A DNA stretch of 64,000 nucleotides from Vesta saturnalis. Taxonomy: Eukaryota > Arthropoda > Insecta > Coleoptera > Lampyridae. This document shows positions 35,913 through 47,381 of this stretch, one piece after another. Position 1 is the first letter of the stretch, and each line of letters starts with the position of its first letter. A model generated the notes under the pieces. It made no database searches. It worked only from the letters and a program-made list of their open reading frames with translations, and was not told the origin of the DNA. The translations under genes and the position numbers were made by a program. The stretch spans positions 1,792,501 to 1,856,500 of the forward strand of contig JARFJB010000982.1 in the NCBI GenBank assembly GCA_036346205.1, given 5' to 3'.

Positions 35913-36817
35913 TATATAACACTACAAATTCAATTAGAAAACGATGCGAAGTCTGCATCCAAAAAGAGGGCGCACAGTTTGAAAAATATTTGGAGTTTTG
36001 GTGTATTTTTTATATTGACATTTTGTGTTCATATTTTTGTTCATTTATAGAATTAGATATTTACATACGTATAAAAATTGATTTGCTGTTAGCTTTCATA
36101 ATTTCTGATGATGTTATATTGTTTATTTTCATTTCATTTCAATTTGCATTTGAGGTTTTTTGATAATTTTATATTCAATCTTTAGATTTTGTAATTTGTT
36201 ACGATTCCACAAGAACAACATCACAATTAAACTTATTTGAATTACAAAATGTCTCTAAAATATTTTACTGGAAGTGAAATTTCATATCTGGTCTTCTAAA
36301 CCAACTGTTAACCTTAATAAATATACAAATTAAGAAAAAATTCAAAAAATCAATTAATTATTAAAATTGCATAGAGGTGTTATATATTTTTAAAAAGCAC
36401 AAAAAAAGTAATTTAAAAACGTCATAGCCAACTATGAAGGTATATAAAAATACAATACAACTTTGTCATGTTTTTTTAAATTAAGGAGGTATTAAAAATG
36501 TGAATGCACTAACGGATTCTACTTAAAAAAGTGCCTTAAGAATGTTTTTACAGTTTGTCGATACATTTAGAAATAAAAAAGTTATTCAAGTTTTTGGCTA
36601 ATTGCGCAATAACGGTCAGAGATATCTTAATTATGACTATTGGATCTTAATTAACACCGAAATCGAACACAAGGACCCCATATTACTTTTTGTGTATCTG
36701 TAATAGAAAGGGTACTTCCCATAAGAAAACATTGAAAATTAACCACCCTGTACATGTAGGTTGCAAGGTAAAAAATTATAATTAAAATTATTTCATTTCT
36801 TTTAATTTTTTAAGTTA
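35913..36817. other. Unassigned AT-rich DNA
   Basis: No recognised protein was found. The open frame 35,867-36,163 starts inside the transposon TIR and shows no domain. An ACCACCCTGTACA word near 36,740-36,752 looks like another Tc1/mariner-group terminus, but no partner end was found. Confidence 0.3.
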
Positions 36818-37045
36818 GCATCAAGATGTCTATTAACCTTTGTCTGAAAAGAAGCTTTAAACGTCTGTTTGATATAGATTATTGTTTTTGTTTTTACAGT
36901 GTTGCCTATTTTCGTAATGGACTCATTATGAAAGAGGTTGCATAATTATCCTTAAATAATGTCATTAAAATTATTTCATTTCTTTTAATTTCAATTTTGT
37001 AGATTGGGAGGTCGTATGGTGTTACACACCAGATATTTAAATAAA
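36818..37045 (+). repeat. Two short dispersed repeats side by side
   Basis: 36,818-36,920 matches the reverse complement of 9,691-9,790. 36,937-37,045 (GTTGCATAATTATCC, TTCATTTCTTTTAATTT, CAGATATTTAAAT) matches 45,908-46,020 in the same orientation. The GTTGCATAATTATC word is the uninterrupted form of the site into which FB copy 2 inserted. Confidence 0.6.
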
Positions 37046-38537
37046 ATATGTCTCAAAAAATATGCATTCTGACAGTCAAAACCCCGCGCCTAGAATTTGC
37101 CACTCTGTGTAAGGTCACCGGTTTCACCAGCCTGTCACCGACCCTGTTCTGAATTATCGACAAGAAGTTTTTAAGTTAGTGTCATACGCACTTAGTTAAT
37201 TTTATACGCAGTACCAATAACAGCAAAACGAAATTGAAAACCATGAAAAGACATCAGTTTTTACTTAAATTTGCGTAAAATTGATTAAAACTAATCTTAA
37301 GGGGCCTGTTATTTTAATCGTTATCAATTATTACGAATTGTTGAATACGCAATACTTCACTTCACTTTGAAGTTACGAAAAAAATTTCAAAGGATACATG
37401 TGCATATTTTGGAAATAGTAAAATTGTATGTATATAAATAAAGTTTCTTAATGGTTAATGCAGATCATTAACAAAGATACAATTTTTTACGGTATACAAA
37501 TCAATTTTCTCAATGTTTTTAGCCACTTACATCACATTAACTTAAAAACCCTCTTCAGTTCAAAACTGACTGTTCGAAGAACTCTTTTATACTTCCGCTC
37601 TTTAATTTACCAATACAAGTTTTATGCACTTTGTTTGGATAAGAAGAAACATGAACTCTTAAATGAATGAATGCATTTCGTTGTAAAATATTTTATGGAT
37701 TACATTTTAGCGTGACAGTTCTGGTTGATCTTTTCTTTTTAATTTTCAACGCTCTTTAATACTTTTTTCTACTTGCGTATCGTATGAAGTATATGTATAG
37801 ATCACGTTTAATCGTGATTATTGCTTATTTATAACGTTAATGCTTGATTGAACCTAATTACATGTGCTCATACTAACATATTAACAAGTTAAAAGAGATA
37901 AGGTATTATGTTTTCTTCCGCATTTCACGGTATAAAATCAAAGCAGTGAAGGTTCCCTTTCGAAGTGCACGAAACTATTTATTTATATTAAGAAACTGAA
38001 GGTTCATGACGTATATTTTTTTATGCATAAATTGAAATATGTGTATAAACATCTACTATAAATCGCAATTATTTTTAATAATTATGGTTCAAAGAGCTAA
38101 TAGTTTGATGAACGTAATCAGCTTACTTACTGTATTATTCAGAAGGACAAAGAATGGAAATAATATTTTTTTAATATACAATTATATTAAAATTAATGTA
38201 ATTTTTTAACACTAATAAACTTGCTTTCCTGCAATTACATTTACATATTTTTGTGAAAATATCACATTAACATCTAATGATTAATATTAACTTTATTGCG
38301 CTTTTAAAACATTTAAGGCTGAATAAATTCTGAACGCTTACCACATATGTAATTAGAAATTTATCGTTCGCTAAATTTTAATTCTGGTCTTATTTTTCAA
38401 TTTTACAAAATTATTTTTTTTAACGTTTTTTAAAATGACACTTTTTGACGTCTGTAACAACCATAGCGTGGTATTTTATTGCCAACGGCAGTAGACAAAA
38501 TATTGCAGGAGTTCGTTTATAGTAATTTACCTGTTTA
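37046..38537. other. Unassigned AT-rich DNA
   Basis: No recognised protein, RNA or repeat was found. Short frames such as 37,458-37,670 show no domain. Confidence 0.35.
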
Positions 38538-38641
38538 GAGTGGTAACTTAGCCTTAACATTTCGGCATATGTTGATGCGAGCGAGTGCAGCAAGCGAGCA
38601 CTGTAATTTATGCAAAAAATGTTAAGGCTTGTTATCACTTG
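38538..38641. repeat. Hairpin with about 24-bp stem
   Basis: The arms at 38,538-38,562 (GTGGTAACTTAGCCTTAACA) and 38,617-38,641 are nearly perfect complements. The loop of about 54 bases itself contains a GAGCGAGTGCAGCAAGCGAGC motif. It could be a MITE remnant or a hairpin RNA precursor. Confidence 0.5.
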
Positions 38642-39298
38642 AGATGCGTCCATTGGTTTATTGTTCATTGAGGCATTAATTTACAAAAACAATAATATAT
38701 TAGATAACAAGGGATTGAGGTGACTCATTTAATTCCGCGAATAGCGTTTGTTTAAGGAACTTCAATCGCGTGGTCTCTACACTATTTTTTGCACTTCGTG
38801 GAGTAATAATAAAAATAATTATATTATTTTCTGAAAATTAAAATATTACATCTATGATAAATTTAAATTATTAGAAAAGTTACTTTGACAAAGAAGCTAC
38901 ACTATTCAAGGCTAATGAAATTTATGAATTATTTTTAAAATTCCAGATGTTTCATTGCTATAACAAGATTAAATTATTTTTTAACCCCTAGAGATTAAAA
39001 GTAACACTTCAGTCCCCGAAATGGGGAAACCTAATAGTACTTTTAATTCTCGAAGTGCAAAAATAATATTTTTTTTTGTATTTGTGGGTCGAGATCTAGA
39101 CATAAACGGAAATGTCGGACATCTCTATGTACATCAGCTACTAATCGTTATTAGCACTCCCGTCACTAGAATTTTGACCTACTAAAGGAATTCCACGTTT
39201 AGTAAGGGATCTTTAATCTTCGTATTGCCACAGGACCTACAGTTTTTCTTCTTATCCGAGGAGGAGTGCTATGGTTTTTCTCCGTTTAGAAAACGACT
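38642..39298. other. Unassigned AT-rich DNA
   Basis: Nothing is recognised. A small imperfect inverted repeat lies around 39,010-39,055 (TTAAAAGTAACACTTC/CCCCGAAATGGGG region). Confidence 0.3.
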
Positions 39299-39367
39299 AC
39301 CTCGGCCAGGTTTGAATCCGCGCCGCTCGGATAAAGGCAATCACTTTAACCATTCCACCACCGAGGC
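39299..39367 (-). repeat. Degenerate tRNA-like sequence
   Basis: On the minus strand the ends GCCTCGG and CCGAGGT can pair as a 7-bp acceptor-like stem. The 5' part, TGGTGGAATGGTTAAAG, resembles an A box. The B-box region is poorly formed on this strand, while GGTTTGAATCC fits better on the plus strand. No good T stem can be drawn. It may be a SINE head or a decayed tRNA pseudogene. Confidence 0.35.
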
Positions 39368-39779
39368 AGCTACAAAAACAAATAATAAATGCGTATATTA
39401 ATTTATAACTTCCGAAAATATGTGATCAACTTCTAGAGGTTGCTTTCAACACTGTGTATTCAATATTAATGTTAATAAACATAATCATTTGAAACGCGAA
39501 ATGGATAATTTCTGATTATTTATTAATGCACACAGTGCATGTGTGATAAAGGTTAACATCCACCCATACTTGCATGTTAAATAGGGTTTAACATGTCACT
39601 ATAAATATATAAATACAGTATCGAATTTCACGAACTACAAAGCACGAGGCTTAATATATTATTTTGATTAATAAAAAATGTTGCCGTCTCCCCCACTTGG
39701 CTGTATACTTTTTGTTATAATTACGATCCTTCCTGTATGCAATAACGTTTCTGTTACGATGACTTAGTATGGTATAACT

Positions 39780-39832
39780 GAATTATATGATACTACACGT
39801 AATTTGACCACAAAAAATTCCTAATGAGGATT
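39780..39832 (+). repeat. Microsatellite-headed repeat, copy 3, left piece
   Basis: The words GATACTACACGTAATTTG and AAAAAATTCCTAATGAG resemble 25,085-25,125. The continuation of the same repeat reappears at 42,325-42,370, on the far side of a LINE, so the LINE appears to have split it. Confidence 0.45.
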
Positions 39833-39839
39833 TTTTTTG

Positions 39840-42010
39840 AATAATTGTGGCCCTGAACAGGCTGGATCATTCCAAACTTCTGAAATCGTGTAGAAGAATG
39901 TGGATTGCGCCCGTTTTGTACAACAAGTGGTGATTTGTACTGCGTATTGATGATGTGAACGAGCAAAGCGAGTATTCCTAGTAAAGGTGACTTAAGATGA
40001 TATCAAATAATGTAATTTAGCAACACAATAGCCATTGCAATACCGATAGTATCAAGTATGTCAGAAGTTAAGGATGAGCCATTCCTAAGCTTCTTCTTTG
40101 AATAGGATCAAGGATATCGAAAGCATATTGGGGAGCACCAACCTAAAGGTGAGACTCATATTCTAGATGTAGTCGAATTTCGGGCCTTATATAGCAGAAA
40201 GAGTTGTCGCGAGGTAAAGTACTGCTTAGATCTGTACAAAAAGCCTATTTTACGAGCAGCTGCTATCAGTCGACAGAAGATGGTCAACCCATGATAGATT
40301 TGAAGATACAATCATTCCCAATATAGTAATAGAGTCTGAAAGCTTAAAGTTGGAGCCACTCATATGGATTTGATCGATATTTTTTGGCGAATGCAAGGCA
40401 CCACTGAGTTTTGCTAGCTTTAAATTTAACTGGATCATTACTTCCCTATTCAAGGATACGTTGAATGTCTTGATTGATTTAAATGGCTACTTCAGCTTTA
40501 ATATTTTGATCTGAGATAGAAGGTGGATTACTATTATGAGTAGACTTAGATGAACTACAATGAAGAGTGCTGTCGGCAGTAAAACAATGGATCGGGTTAG
40601 TCGTTAAAGAAATAATATCATTCATATATAGCAGAAAAAGTGTAGAGCTATAAATGATCGTTGTGGTACTACCAGGTTAATGCCCACTTCTTTTGAAAAG
40701 AAGCTACAACTGCGACACGTATGCGTCTTTTATCAAAGAAACCATAAACCTAGTCGATCATCGTATCTGTTAATCCAAACGAGGTAATCCTGGCAAGTAA
40801 ACACTTATGTCAAATTTGGTCAAATGCCTTTGAGATATTTAATGCGGCTACAACCGTTTCACTGAATTGTTCTAATGTATTGTTTCAAACTTGAGTCACA
40901 TATGATAGAAGATCACCTGTTGAACGACTCTGCCTAAAACCGTATTGGTGGTCATTAAGGAGTTTGTTAGATTCAAGAAAATAATTGGGATACCGTCTGG
41001 GCCAATCACCTTATTGGGATCAAGAGTATTGATGATGGATTGAAGTGGTTTAAGACACGAGTTTGATGCAAATAGATCCACAAAAGATTGAATTTGTCTA
41101 TAGAATCAGGAACTAGAAGTTCGTCAAAAGATGTCATGGAGGGAAATGAAGAAGTACCAAAGTTTTTACTGATAGCTTTAGCTAAAGACCAAAATTTACG
41201 ACTGTCTAAAGGAGATATAGCTAGTGTATTACATTTTCGTTGTTCAAATATTTTTTAACTTTAGCGATAATACCAACGTAGTTTTCATGGCTCTCGGCCG
41301 TTTTATTAGATTTCCATTTTGTATAAGATTTGTTTTTCAAAGATATTGCATCAGCTTCAGCCCTATTGAACCAGGGAACGAGAATGACGTATATGATTTT
41401 GTTTTTTGTGGAGTATAACACCGTGCCCATGGGGATGACATCAGATACTGAAAGAACAACGTCCGAAAACCAGGACGACTTAAAACAACATTCACCTCAT
41501 GGAAATGTTGAAAAGAAATCCCGTAAATCGCTACATTTAGCTGACACACAGCACCACATGGTTCTATCAGTTCTGTGAACAACAGAAGAATTAAGGACAG
41601 TAGAAGTTTTTTCTATTAGACAATGCTCAGATAGATCTAGTGGAGAAAAAACTGAAGTTTTATAAACAAGTGAATTTGATATAAGAACGAGGTCTAGAAG
41701 GTGTTGAGTATGGTTATGGTTATCAGGGATTCTTGTAGGTTCGGAAATCATTTGTGTGAGATCACATGAAATAGTGAATATTTCTACACTATGACCTGCT
41801 GGATAAAGTTAAAGAGTGAAGATTGTATTGGGGAAATTGTAAGTCGTGTGAATCGGAGTTTTCAGAGGAGACTTGTGTTTCAGATAGAAACAAAATGTCA
41901 GGTTGTAATTGTTCAAGATGTTGGTGAACAGCACAAGAGTATACCTGATATCACGAATGTTACAATAACGGATCAGAAAGTAAGTACTTTCGACGACCGA
42001 GGTTGCTTGG
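39840..42010 (-). pseudogene. LINE ORF2 relic (endonuclease and reverse transcriptase)
   Basis: Minus-strand pieces in order are LEQLQPDILFLSETQVSSEN (APE-type endonuclease), MISEPTRIPDNHNHTQHLLD and SPLDLSEHCLIEK (the SDH-like end of the endonuclease), VPWFNRAEADAISLKNKSYT, LDPNKVIGPDGIPIIFL (RT entry), IHMSGSNFKLSDSITILGM and VSSNLSWVDH (thumb side). A decayed tail follows with YKARNSTTSRI and WCSPICF-like residues. The protein would nick DNA and reverse transcribe the element RNA. The palm (F/Y)xDD region is not readable. Best match in style is CR1/Jockey-group; exact clade is unsure. Confidence 0.7.
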
Positions 42011-42210
42011 GTCCTGTTCTCCCGGACATCCGAACGGGCAGGGTTTTACGTCCTGCATCTTTTATCCTAGAAACCACTGCCACCTTTTTTTTAATTTGGA
42101 CTATAAATACGATAGGAATGGAGTGAGAGCGGAAGGAAAAATAAGAAGAGAATCGATTAAGGATTTAAAAAAAAGGGTGAGACCGGCAGCCCTCACCGAC
42201 CTCAAAAAAT
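39840..42210 (-). mobile_element. CR1/Jockey-like LINE relic
   Basis: The element reads on the minus strand from an endonuclease region at about 42,200 to the end of the RT C-terminal region at 39,840. It is 5'-truncated (no ORF1 seen) and has many stops and shifts. Its insertion split an older repeat (pieces at 39,780-39,832 and 42,325-42,370). No poly-A tail was resolved. Confidence 0.7.
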
Positions 42211-42324
42211 CGGAGAACCAATATTAAGGAGCCCTTGGTGCCTCCCTGGCGGTTATGGGGTACACATACCTCCCACCTATCACATTTAAGTGTTTGTTCA
42301 CATTTTTGCTTATCTGAAGAATTA

Positions 42325-42370
42325 TATAAGAAAATGTGTAGACATATTTTTTAAAGATAATTTAATTTTA
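42325..42370 (+). repeat. Microsatellite-headed repeat, copy 3, right piece
   Basis: AAAATGTGTAGACATATTTTTTAAAGATAATTTAATTTTAC matches 25,176-25,215 (AAGTGTAGACATATTTTTTACAG, then AAAATTTAATTTTACCC) and, in reverse complement, about 9,890-9,930. It is adjacent to the LINE. Confidence 0.5.
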
Positions 42371-42530
42371 CGTATCGTTTCTTTATAAAGTTTTTTAATT
42401 CGAAGCCAAATAATCCTTACAAATTTATTAAATACGATTGACGATATTATTATTCGTATTTTTATGGAAGCCAGCGGCTTTGAAGTTTTTTTTCTAGTTA
42501 GCAACTAGAACTATTACAATGGAGGTTGCA

Positions 42531-42800
42531 AGTAGAATGGAGTCTTTTGAGGGCTCACTTGAAGACAAAAACTCCGGTGGCCTAGCGACCATTTTATCTG
42601 GTTAAGAGGGGGTTTAAGTCTACATAACGCCCTTGCGACTTCATTAAGGTGAGGCTAAGATCAAACCTCAAACACTCCTTTTACCTGTTTGGTTGTACGT
42701 GTATTAGAGCGGGCTAAGACTAGAACACACCCAGTCCGTTTACCTGATCAGTTGGGCCCATGTCGCTCGCTGCTGATTGGCCCTTACCCCCACTACTCAC
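42531..42800 (+). repeat. FB copy 2 left terminal inverted repeat
   Basis: This is the mirror image of 45,630-45,907. Words in common include TCCGGTG(G/A)CCTAGCGACC, TTAAGAGGGG, TTTAAGTCTA, GTGTATTA and CACACCCAGTC. The arms differ by small indels and about one base in eight. Confidence 0.8.
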
Positions 42801-42829
42801 CAGCTGTGCTCTGATTAGAGGTTTAACTC

Positions 42830-44300
42830 TCTGCATTCTGATTGGTTACGGCGAGAAATTTGTATTTGTATTCGCGGCCGGAACTTGTTAGTGGGTCTTC
42901 GCTCATTGTCGTGAAACTCTTGGCGGGAAATTTGAATTTGTATTCTAATAAAGGGCTCCTAATGCTTTTAAGACAGATGTAAGGTTGTGCAACTTGCTCT
43001 CGCGGCTTTGCCCCTTGTCGAAGACCTACTGGCGGGAAATTGAATTTGTATTTAAGTCTCTGCATTCTGTTTGGTTGTGGCGGGGAATTTGAACTTGTAT
43101 TCTAATAAGGGGAACTAATTCTAACTTGTAAGACAGGTATAGGTCTTCGGAACTTGCTCTCAGGACTTCACCTTCTGACCAAAAGTTTTAATTTGATTGT
43201 GGCGCCATCTCTGAGGGGGAAATTTGAATTTGTGTTCTAATAAGCGGGGCCTTATTACGAACTTATAAGACAGGTATAGGGCTTCACAACTTGCTTTCGG
43301 GTTTTTGCCCCCTGGCCCCCTTGGCGGGAAATTTGAATTTGTATTTAAGTCTTATAGTTTAGTCTGATTGTTTATTGCGAGCAATATGAACTTATATTCC
43401 AATAAGGTCTCTTAATGCTAACTTATAAGACAGGTGTAGGGCTTCGCAACTTACTCTCGGGGCTTCGCCACCCTGTCCTGAGCCCTAGGTGTAAAATCTG
43501 AATTTGTATTTAAGTCTCTGCAGGTTAAGGCGGTAAATTTGAATCTGTATTCTAATAAGGTGGCTCCCTTGGCGGAAAATCTGAATTTATATTCAAGTCT
43601 CTGCATTCTGTTTGGTTATGGCGGGAAATTTCAATTTGTATTCTAATCAGGGGCCCTAATGCTAGCTTGTAAGACAGACGTAGGGCTTCACAACTTGCTC
43701 TCGGGACTTAGCCCTTTGCCACAATTTTGTTTTCAATATGTTATTAAATCTTTCAGTCTCTACATTCTGATTGTTTATTGCGAAAAATTTGAACTTGTAT
43801 ATTAAGGGGCCCTAATGCTAACTTATAAGACAGGTATAAGGCTCCGCAACTTGCTTTCGAGCCTTCGCCCCCCTGGAGGAAAATTTGTATTTAAGTCTAC
43901 AGGTTATGGCGGGAAATCTAATTTGTCTTCTAACAAGTGGGGCCCTAATCTAACTTATAAGACAGGTATTTATTGTGAGAAAGTCTGATAAAGGACCTAA
44001 TGCTAGTTTGTAAGACAAGTAAAGGCCTTCGGCACTTGCTCCTGAGCCTTCGCCCTCTGGTTGGAAATTTGAATTTGTGTTTAAGCCTCTGTATTCTGTT
44101 GGTTACGGCGGGAAATTTGAATTTGTATTCTAATAAGAGGCCCTAATGCTAACTTGGTTGTTCTAGGCCCCTTGTCAGATCTTTGCCCCTAGGTGGGAAA
44201 TTTGAAACTGTATTATAAGAGGGGTTAACGCTAACTTGCAAGACAGATATAGGACGCGGAACTTGTTCTCGGGTCTTCGGTCTATTGTCAAAAAGACAGA
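42830..44300 (+). repeat. FB array: repeated GGGAAATTTGAATTTGTATT units
   Basis: About nine or more degenerate units of roughly 130-170 bp each contain GCGGGAAATTTGAATTTGTA, TTCTAATAAGGGGCCCTAAT, GCTAACTTATAAGACAGGTA, TAGGGCTTCGCAACTTGCTC and TCGGGCTTCGCCCC. Units lose or gain segments. Similar units, shortened, occur in plus orientation at 4,345-4,515 and in minus orientation at 5,925-6,200 and 62,335-62,860. Confidence 0.85.
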
Positions 44301-44429
44301 AATTAATCAAAGCAGCCGAAGCATATCAGACCAGATCAAACAATCTCAAACAAATCAATTAATCAAAGCAATTAGCGATAGCAGTCTAATCAATCAATCT
44401 CGATCAAATCAAACAAGAAGCTGTGCTAA

Positions 44430-45620
44430 CAATTCTTCATAACCTTCAGGTAACGATTCTCCCACTGTATATACCTAGCTTCTATGAGCGACCGCTTACT
44501 TTGTAGATAAGGCTAACCGACACTCAGAGATGGTACTCTCCCTAAACGTGAGGGCACAGGCGTGGGAAAACAGTCGATCATCCGCAAATCAATCTCAATC
44601 AATCAAATCATAACTTACATGTTGCAAAAATCAGCTTACAATTAAAAAATACAGGTCTGGCGTAACTTACAGCTTGTTAAAATCAATCACAATTCAAAAA
44701 GCCTTCGGCATTACTGTCAATATACGAACACCAAATTAGCATGAACCACTATTACCGCGTTTTGCATACAGTGCTAAAAATACGTTTCACAGTTAAACCT
44801 ATACAATAAAGGATATAACCAAACTCGAAATCAGATCACTAAATTCAGAAATACCTCTGACTGAAAATGCCATAGATTTTATAAACAGGTTTGTACGCAC
44901 TATTTCGTTTTGAAAACGGTCAAACTCCCCAGGGCTGAATAAACAAGTTGACTTTCATTTATAATTTTGGTAATACACATGTGATTTGAAATTAACACCG
45001 GTTTCATTGCGTAAGACAACTGTAGGCCTCTGTGTTTTTATTTCATTAGCCAACCATAATAACAATAATGTCAGTCAAATTAGCGCGTAACACTATTGTT
45101 GAGTTTTCATAGTGATAAAAATACGTTTTACAACTAAAGCAGTACAAAAACAGCTATACAACAACAGGTATAACCAAACTTGAAATCAGGGCTCTAGCAA
45201 TTAAATAAAGTAAATAAAATATGTGTTAGGGTTGTTAAAATAAAAATCGATCACTTACCGTGGTTGCTGCTGATAATCGCATTGGGAGAACGTATTGACA
45301 CGGTCACACTCACAGAACACTCAATTTCGGCGGTTTGTTTATAACTGTATAATATAAAGTACTTATAGGCCTCCGGTAATTATTAGCATAAAGTAATTAT
45401 TTTCTGAATTTGTGCAATTATGTAACCACAATAACAACCTTTCACTGTTCAAGTACATCTAAAAACCCTAATTAGCTAATTACGCGAAAAGTTAGACTGC
45501 CCATGAAAATGGAACTATGATGTTCACGTTCTTTGCGCGTGTGATTACACTTCTTTTAAAAGCAGACTTGTTTGTGACGTCATCTAGTGGTGTATTTTTA
45601 AACTAGTGTATGTTTACTAT
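44430..45620 (-). repeat. FB core, copy 2
   Basis: This is the reverse complement of the core at 4,960-5,830. From the 45.6 kb side it keeps ACCACTAGATGACGTCACAA, a block with TTGTTATTGTGGTTACATAA, a GGTAAGTGATC donor-like site at 45,259, and a last block with CGGTTAGCCTTATCTACAAA and GGGAGAATCGTTAC at 44,455-44,530. A segment beginning GATTTC(A/G)AGTTTGGTTATA is present twice (about 45,195 and 44,838), a local duplication of about 350 bp. Confidence 0.75.
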
Positions 45621-45629
45621 AATGGCAGT

Positions 45630-45907
45630 TGCACAGCTGGTAAGGGCCAATCAGCAGCCAGTGGGGTCGGCTCAATCAATCAGGTAAAACGACTGGGTGT
45701 GGTCTAGTCTTAATACCGCCTTAATACACGTACAACCAAACAGGTAAAAAGAGTGTTTGTAGTCTAATCTTAGCCTCGCCTTAATAAAGCAGTAAGGGCC
45801 TTGTCTAGACTTAAATCCCCTCTTAACCCAGACAAAATGGTCGCTAGGTCACCGGAGGTTTTGTCCTTAGATGACCCCACTCGGAGTTTTTGTCCGTCAA
45901 CTCTACT
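45630..45907 (-). repeat. FB copy 2 right terminal inverted repeat
   Basis: This is the partner of 42,531-42,800. It ends in GGAGTTTTTGTCCGTCAACT and CTACT at 45,907, followed by GTTGCA. Confidence 0.8.
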
Positions 45908-46020
45908 GTTGCATAATTATCTTAAAAATATGCATTATTTCATTTCTTTTAATTTTCATTTTGTGGGTTGGAAGGTAGTGTGTTTTACGTCAGATATTTT
46001 TAAATTAAAATGGAATTAAA
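45908..46020 (+). repeat. Short dispersed repeat at FB insertion site
   Basis: It matches 36,937-37,045 directly (GTTGCATAATTATC, ATTTCATTTCTTTTAATTTT, GGTTGGAAGGT, CAGATATTT). It begins at the FB target duplication, so FB inserted into, or at the edge of, this repeat. Confidence 0.65.
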
Positions 46021-47377
46021 TCATTAGTCTATGTGTATGTGTATCTAAGGAAGACGGATAATTTATTTGCCCACTCGAAGAGAATAAACTTCTTAATGAG
46101 AAAGTTACAATTGGCAAACTTTTAACATCTCGTGTAGCTTATTCTTTTTCCTGCGGAATGAAATAAGTGCGCTCAAATTAATTACATTTTGATTACTTTA
46201 GTTAAATTTTTACGCGAATGAAAATTATAAATAAGGAACAAAACACCAACACGTGAATTGTAAACATTTACCTTACCTCTGTTATATTTTCAAACACATT
46301 CTTAAACATAACCATATACCTAAACTTTCGCATGACTGTTGTTAAAAAAACAGGCAAGTCACCAACATTGATGTAAGACTAATCGTTTTTTAATTACACA
46401 ATGAGTTGGTACCAATTAATTTAAAATATCATGTGTTGTAATTTTTTAATTTGGCCTTGAAGGCATGTTGGGACATTTTTTGGTATAAATACCCAATAGT
46501 ATATTTCTTAAGATTTTTGTGTATTAGCAAACGTGCACAATCGATATTGAAACATAAATATATTAATTGCGATCAATAATGAATATGTTGATTTTACATA
46601 AAATGAATATTACGTGTATTAATAATTAGTAATATTGGAAGATTGCGTGCACACACTATTGACAAAAATCAAAACATTGAAAATAACCGTATTATGCAAT
46701 AAACTAACAAAATATATTTTGTTGAAAATGTTAAAAGGTACATTAGGTTAGAGTTCTTTAACAATAATAACTATACATGGATCAAGATTTAAACTTTCTA
46801 ATTACTTTCTGCTTATTCATTAAAAGAGTAAAAATGTTGAGATTCTGCTTCATTACAACAAACAATAGTAATCGCGCAATAAAAATTTATGGAGTACCAG
46901 AAACAGCTCATATTTTCAAAGTTGGATGGTGTGTTTTAATTACTTCAAAATGTTTTTCTACACTAATTTTTATTGCCCTTAAAGCAAGCGGTAATAGATT
47001 TATTATGTCTGTAAATGTTTGTATTATTTTGGATTCTAAAAGATTCTTTGACATAATCTTAAAACGTTTTATTAGTTCGTATAGTGTAAAAACGTCACTA
47101 ATACAAGAATAATATCTTCAATTTAACTGTTTTATGTGCTTTAGAAGTAAGTAAAAGCTATTAGTTTAAAACATATCGTCAATAAACGTCCCAGAAACAC
47201 CCTAGCTACATATCTTTTATTGATAATTCATGCACTAAGTATATATAATGCAATTTTTTAATAAAGAAATTTGCCATAAAATGATATCAATTTATCTCGT
47301 GTAAAAATAAATCTGACAGTGAGTCAGTATGACCTTATATGAATTTTTTTGTTAGTATTGTTAGTTTTACTACTGCG
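46021..47377. other. Unassigned AT-rich DNA with one unrecognised open frame
   Basis: An open frame at 46,777-47,112 (111 codons, plus) has no domain, signal peptide or family match that I recognise. Its composition fits chance. A plausible alternative is decayed transposon sequence. Nothing else is seen. Confidence 0.3.
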
Positions 47378-47381
47378 TTAA

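Larger units (their letters stand above)
42531..45907 (-). mobile_element. FB foldback-type element, copy 2, apparently full length
   Basis: The ends are AGTAGAATGG (left) and, in reverse complement, AGTAGAGTTG (right). Each is flanked by GTTGCA (42,525-42,530 and 45,908-45,913), a 6-bp target duplication. Outer inverted repeats of about 270 bp (42,531-42,800; 45,630-45,907) share CCTCCGGTGACCTAGCGACC, TTTTTACCTGTTTGGTTGTA and GCTGCTGATTGGCCCTTAC. Inside are a motif array (42,830-44,300) and a minus-strand core (45,620-44,430). No open frame of note. The left and right flanks resemble the uninterrupted repeat at 36,915-37,045. Superfamily is unassigned; TA (Tc1/mariner) and TTAA (piggyBac) targets are excluded. 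Confidence 0.75.

Noticed and set aside
35867..36163. 98-codon gene
   Set aside because: Its first 15 codons are transposon TIR sequence and the rest shows no domain.
46777..47112. Host gene of 111 codons
   Set aside because: No recognisable domain, no neighbouring exons or splice sites, and composition expected of AT-rich chance sequence.
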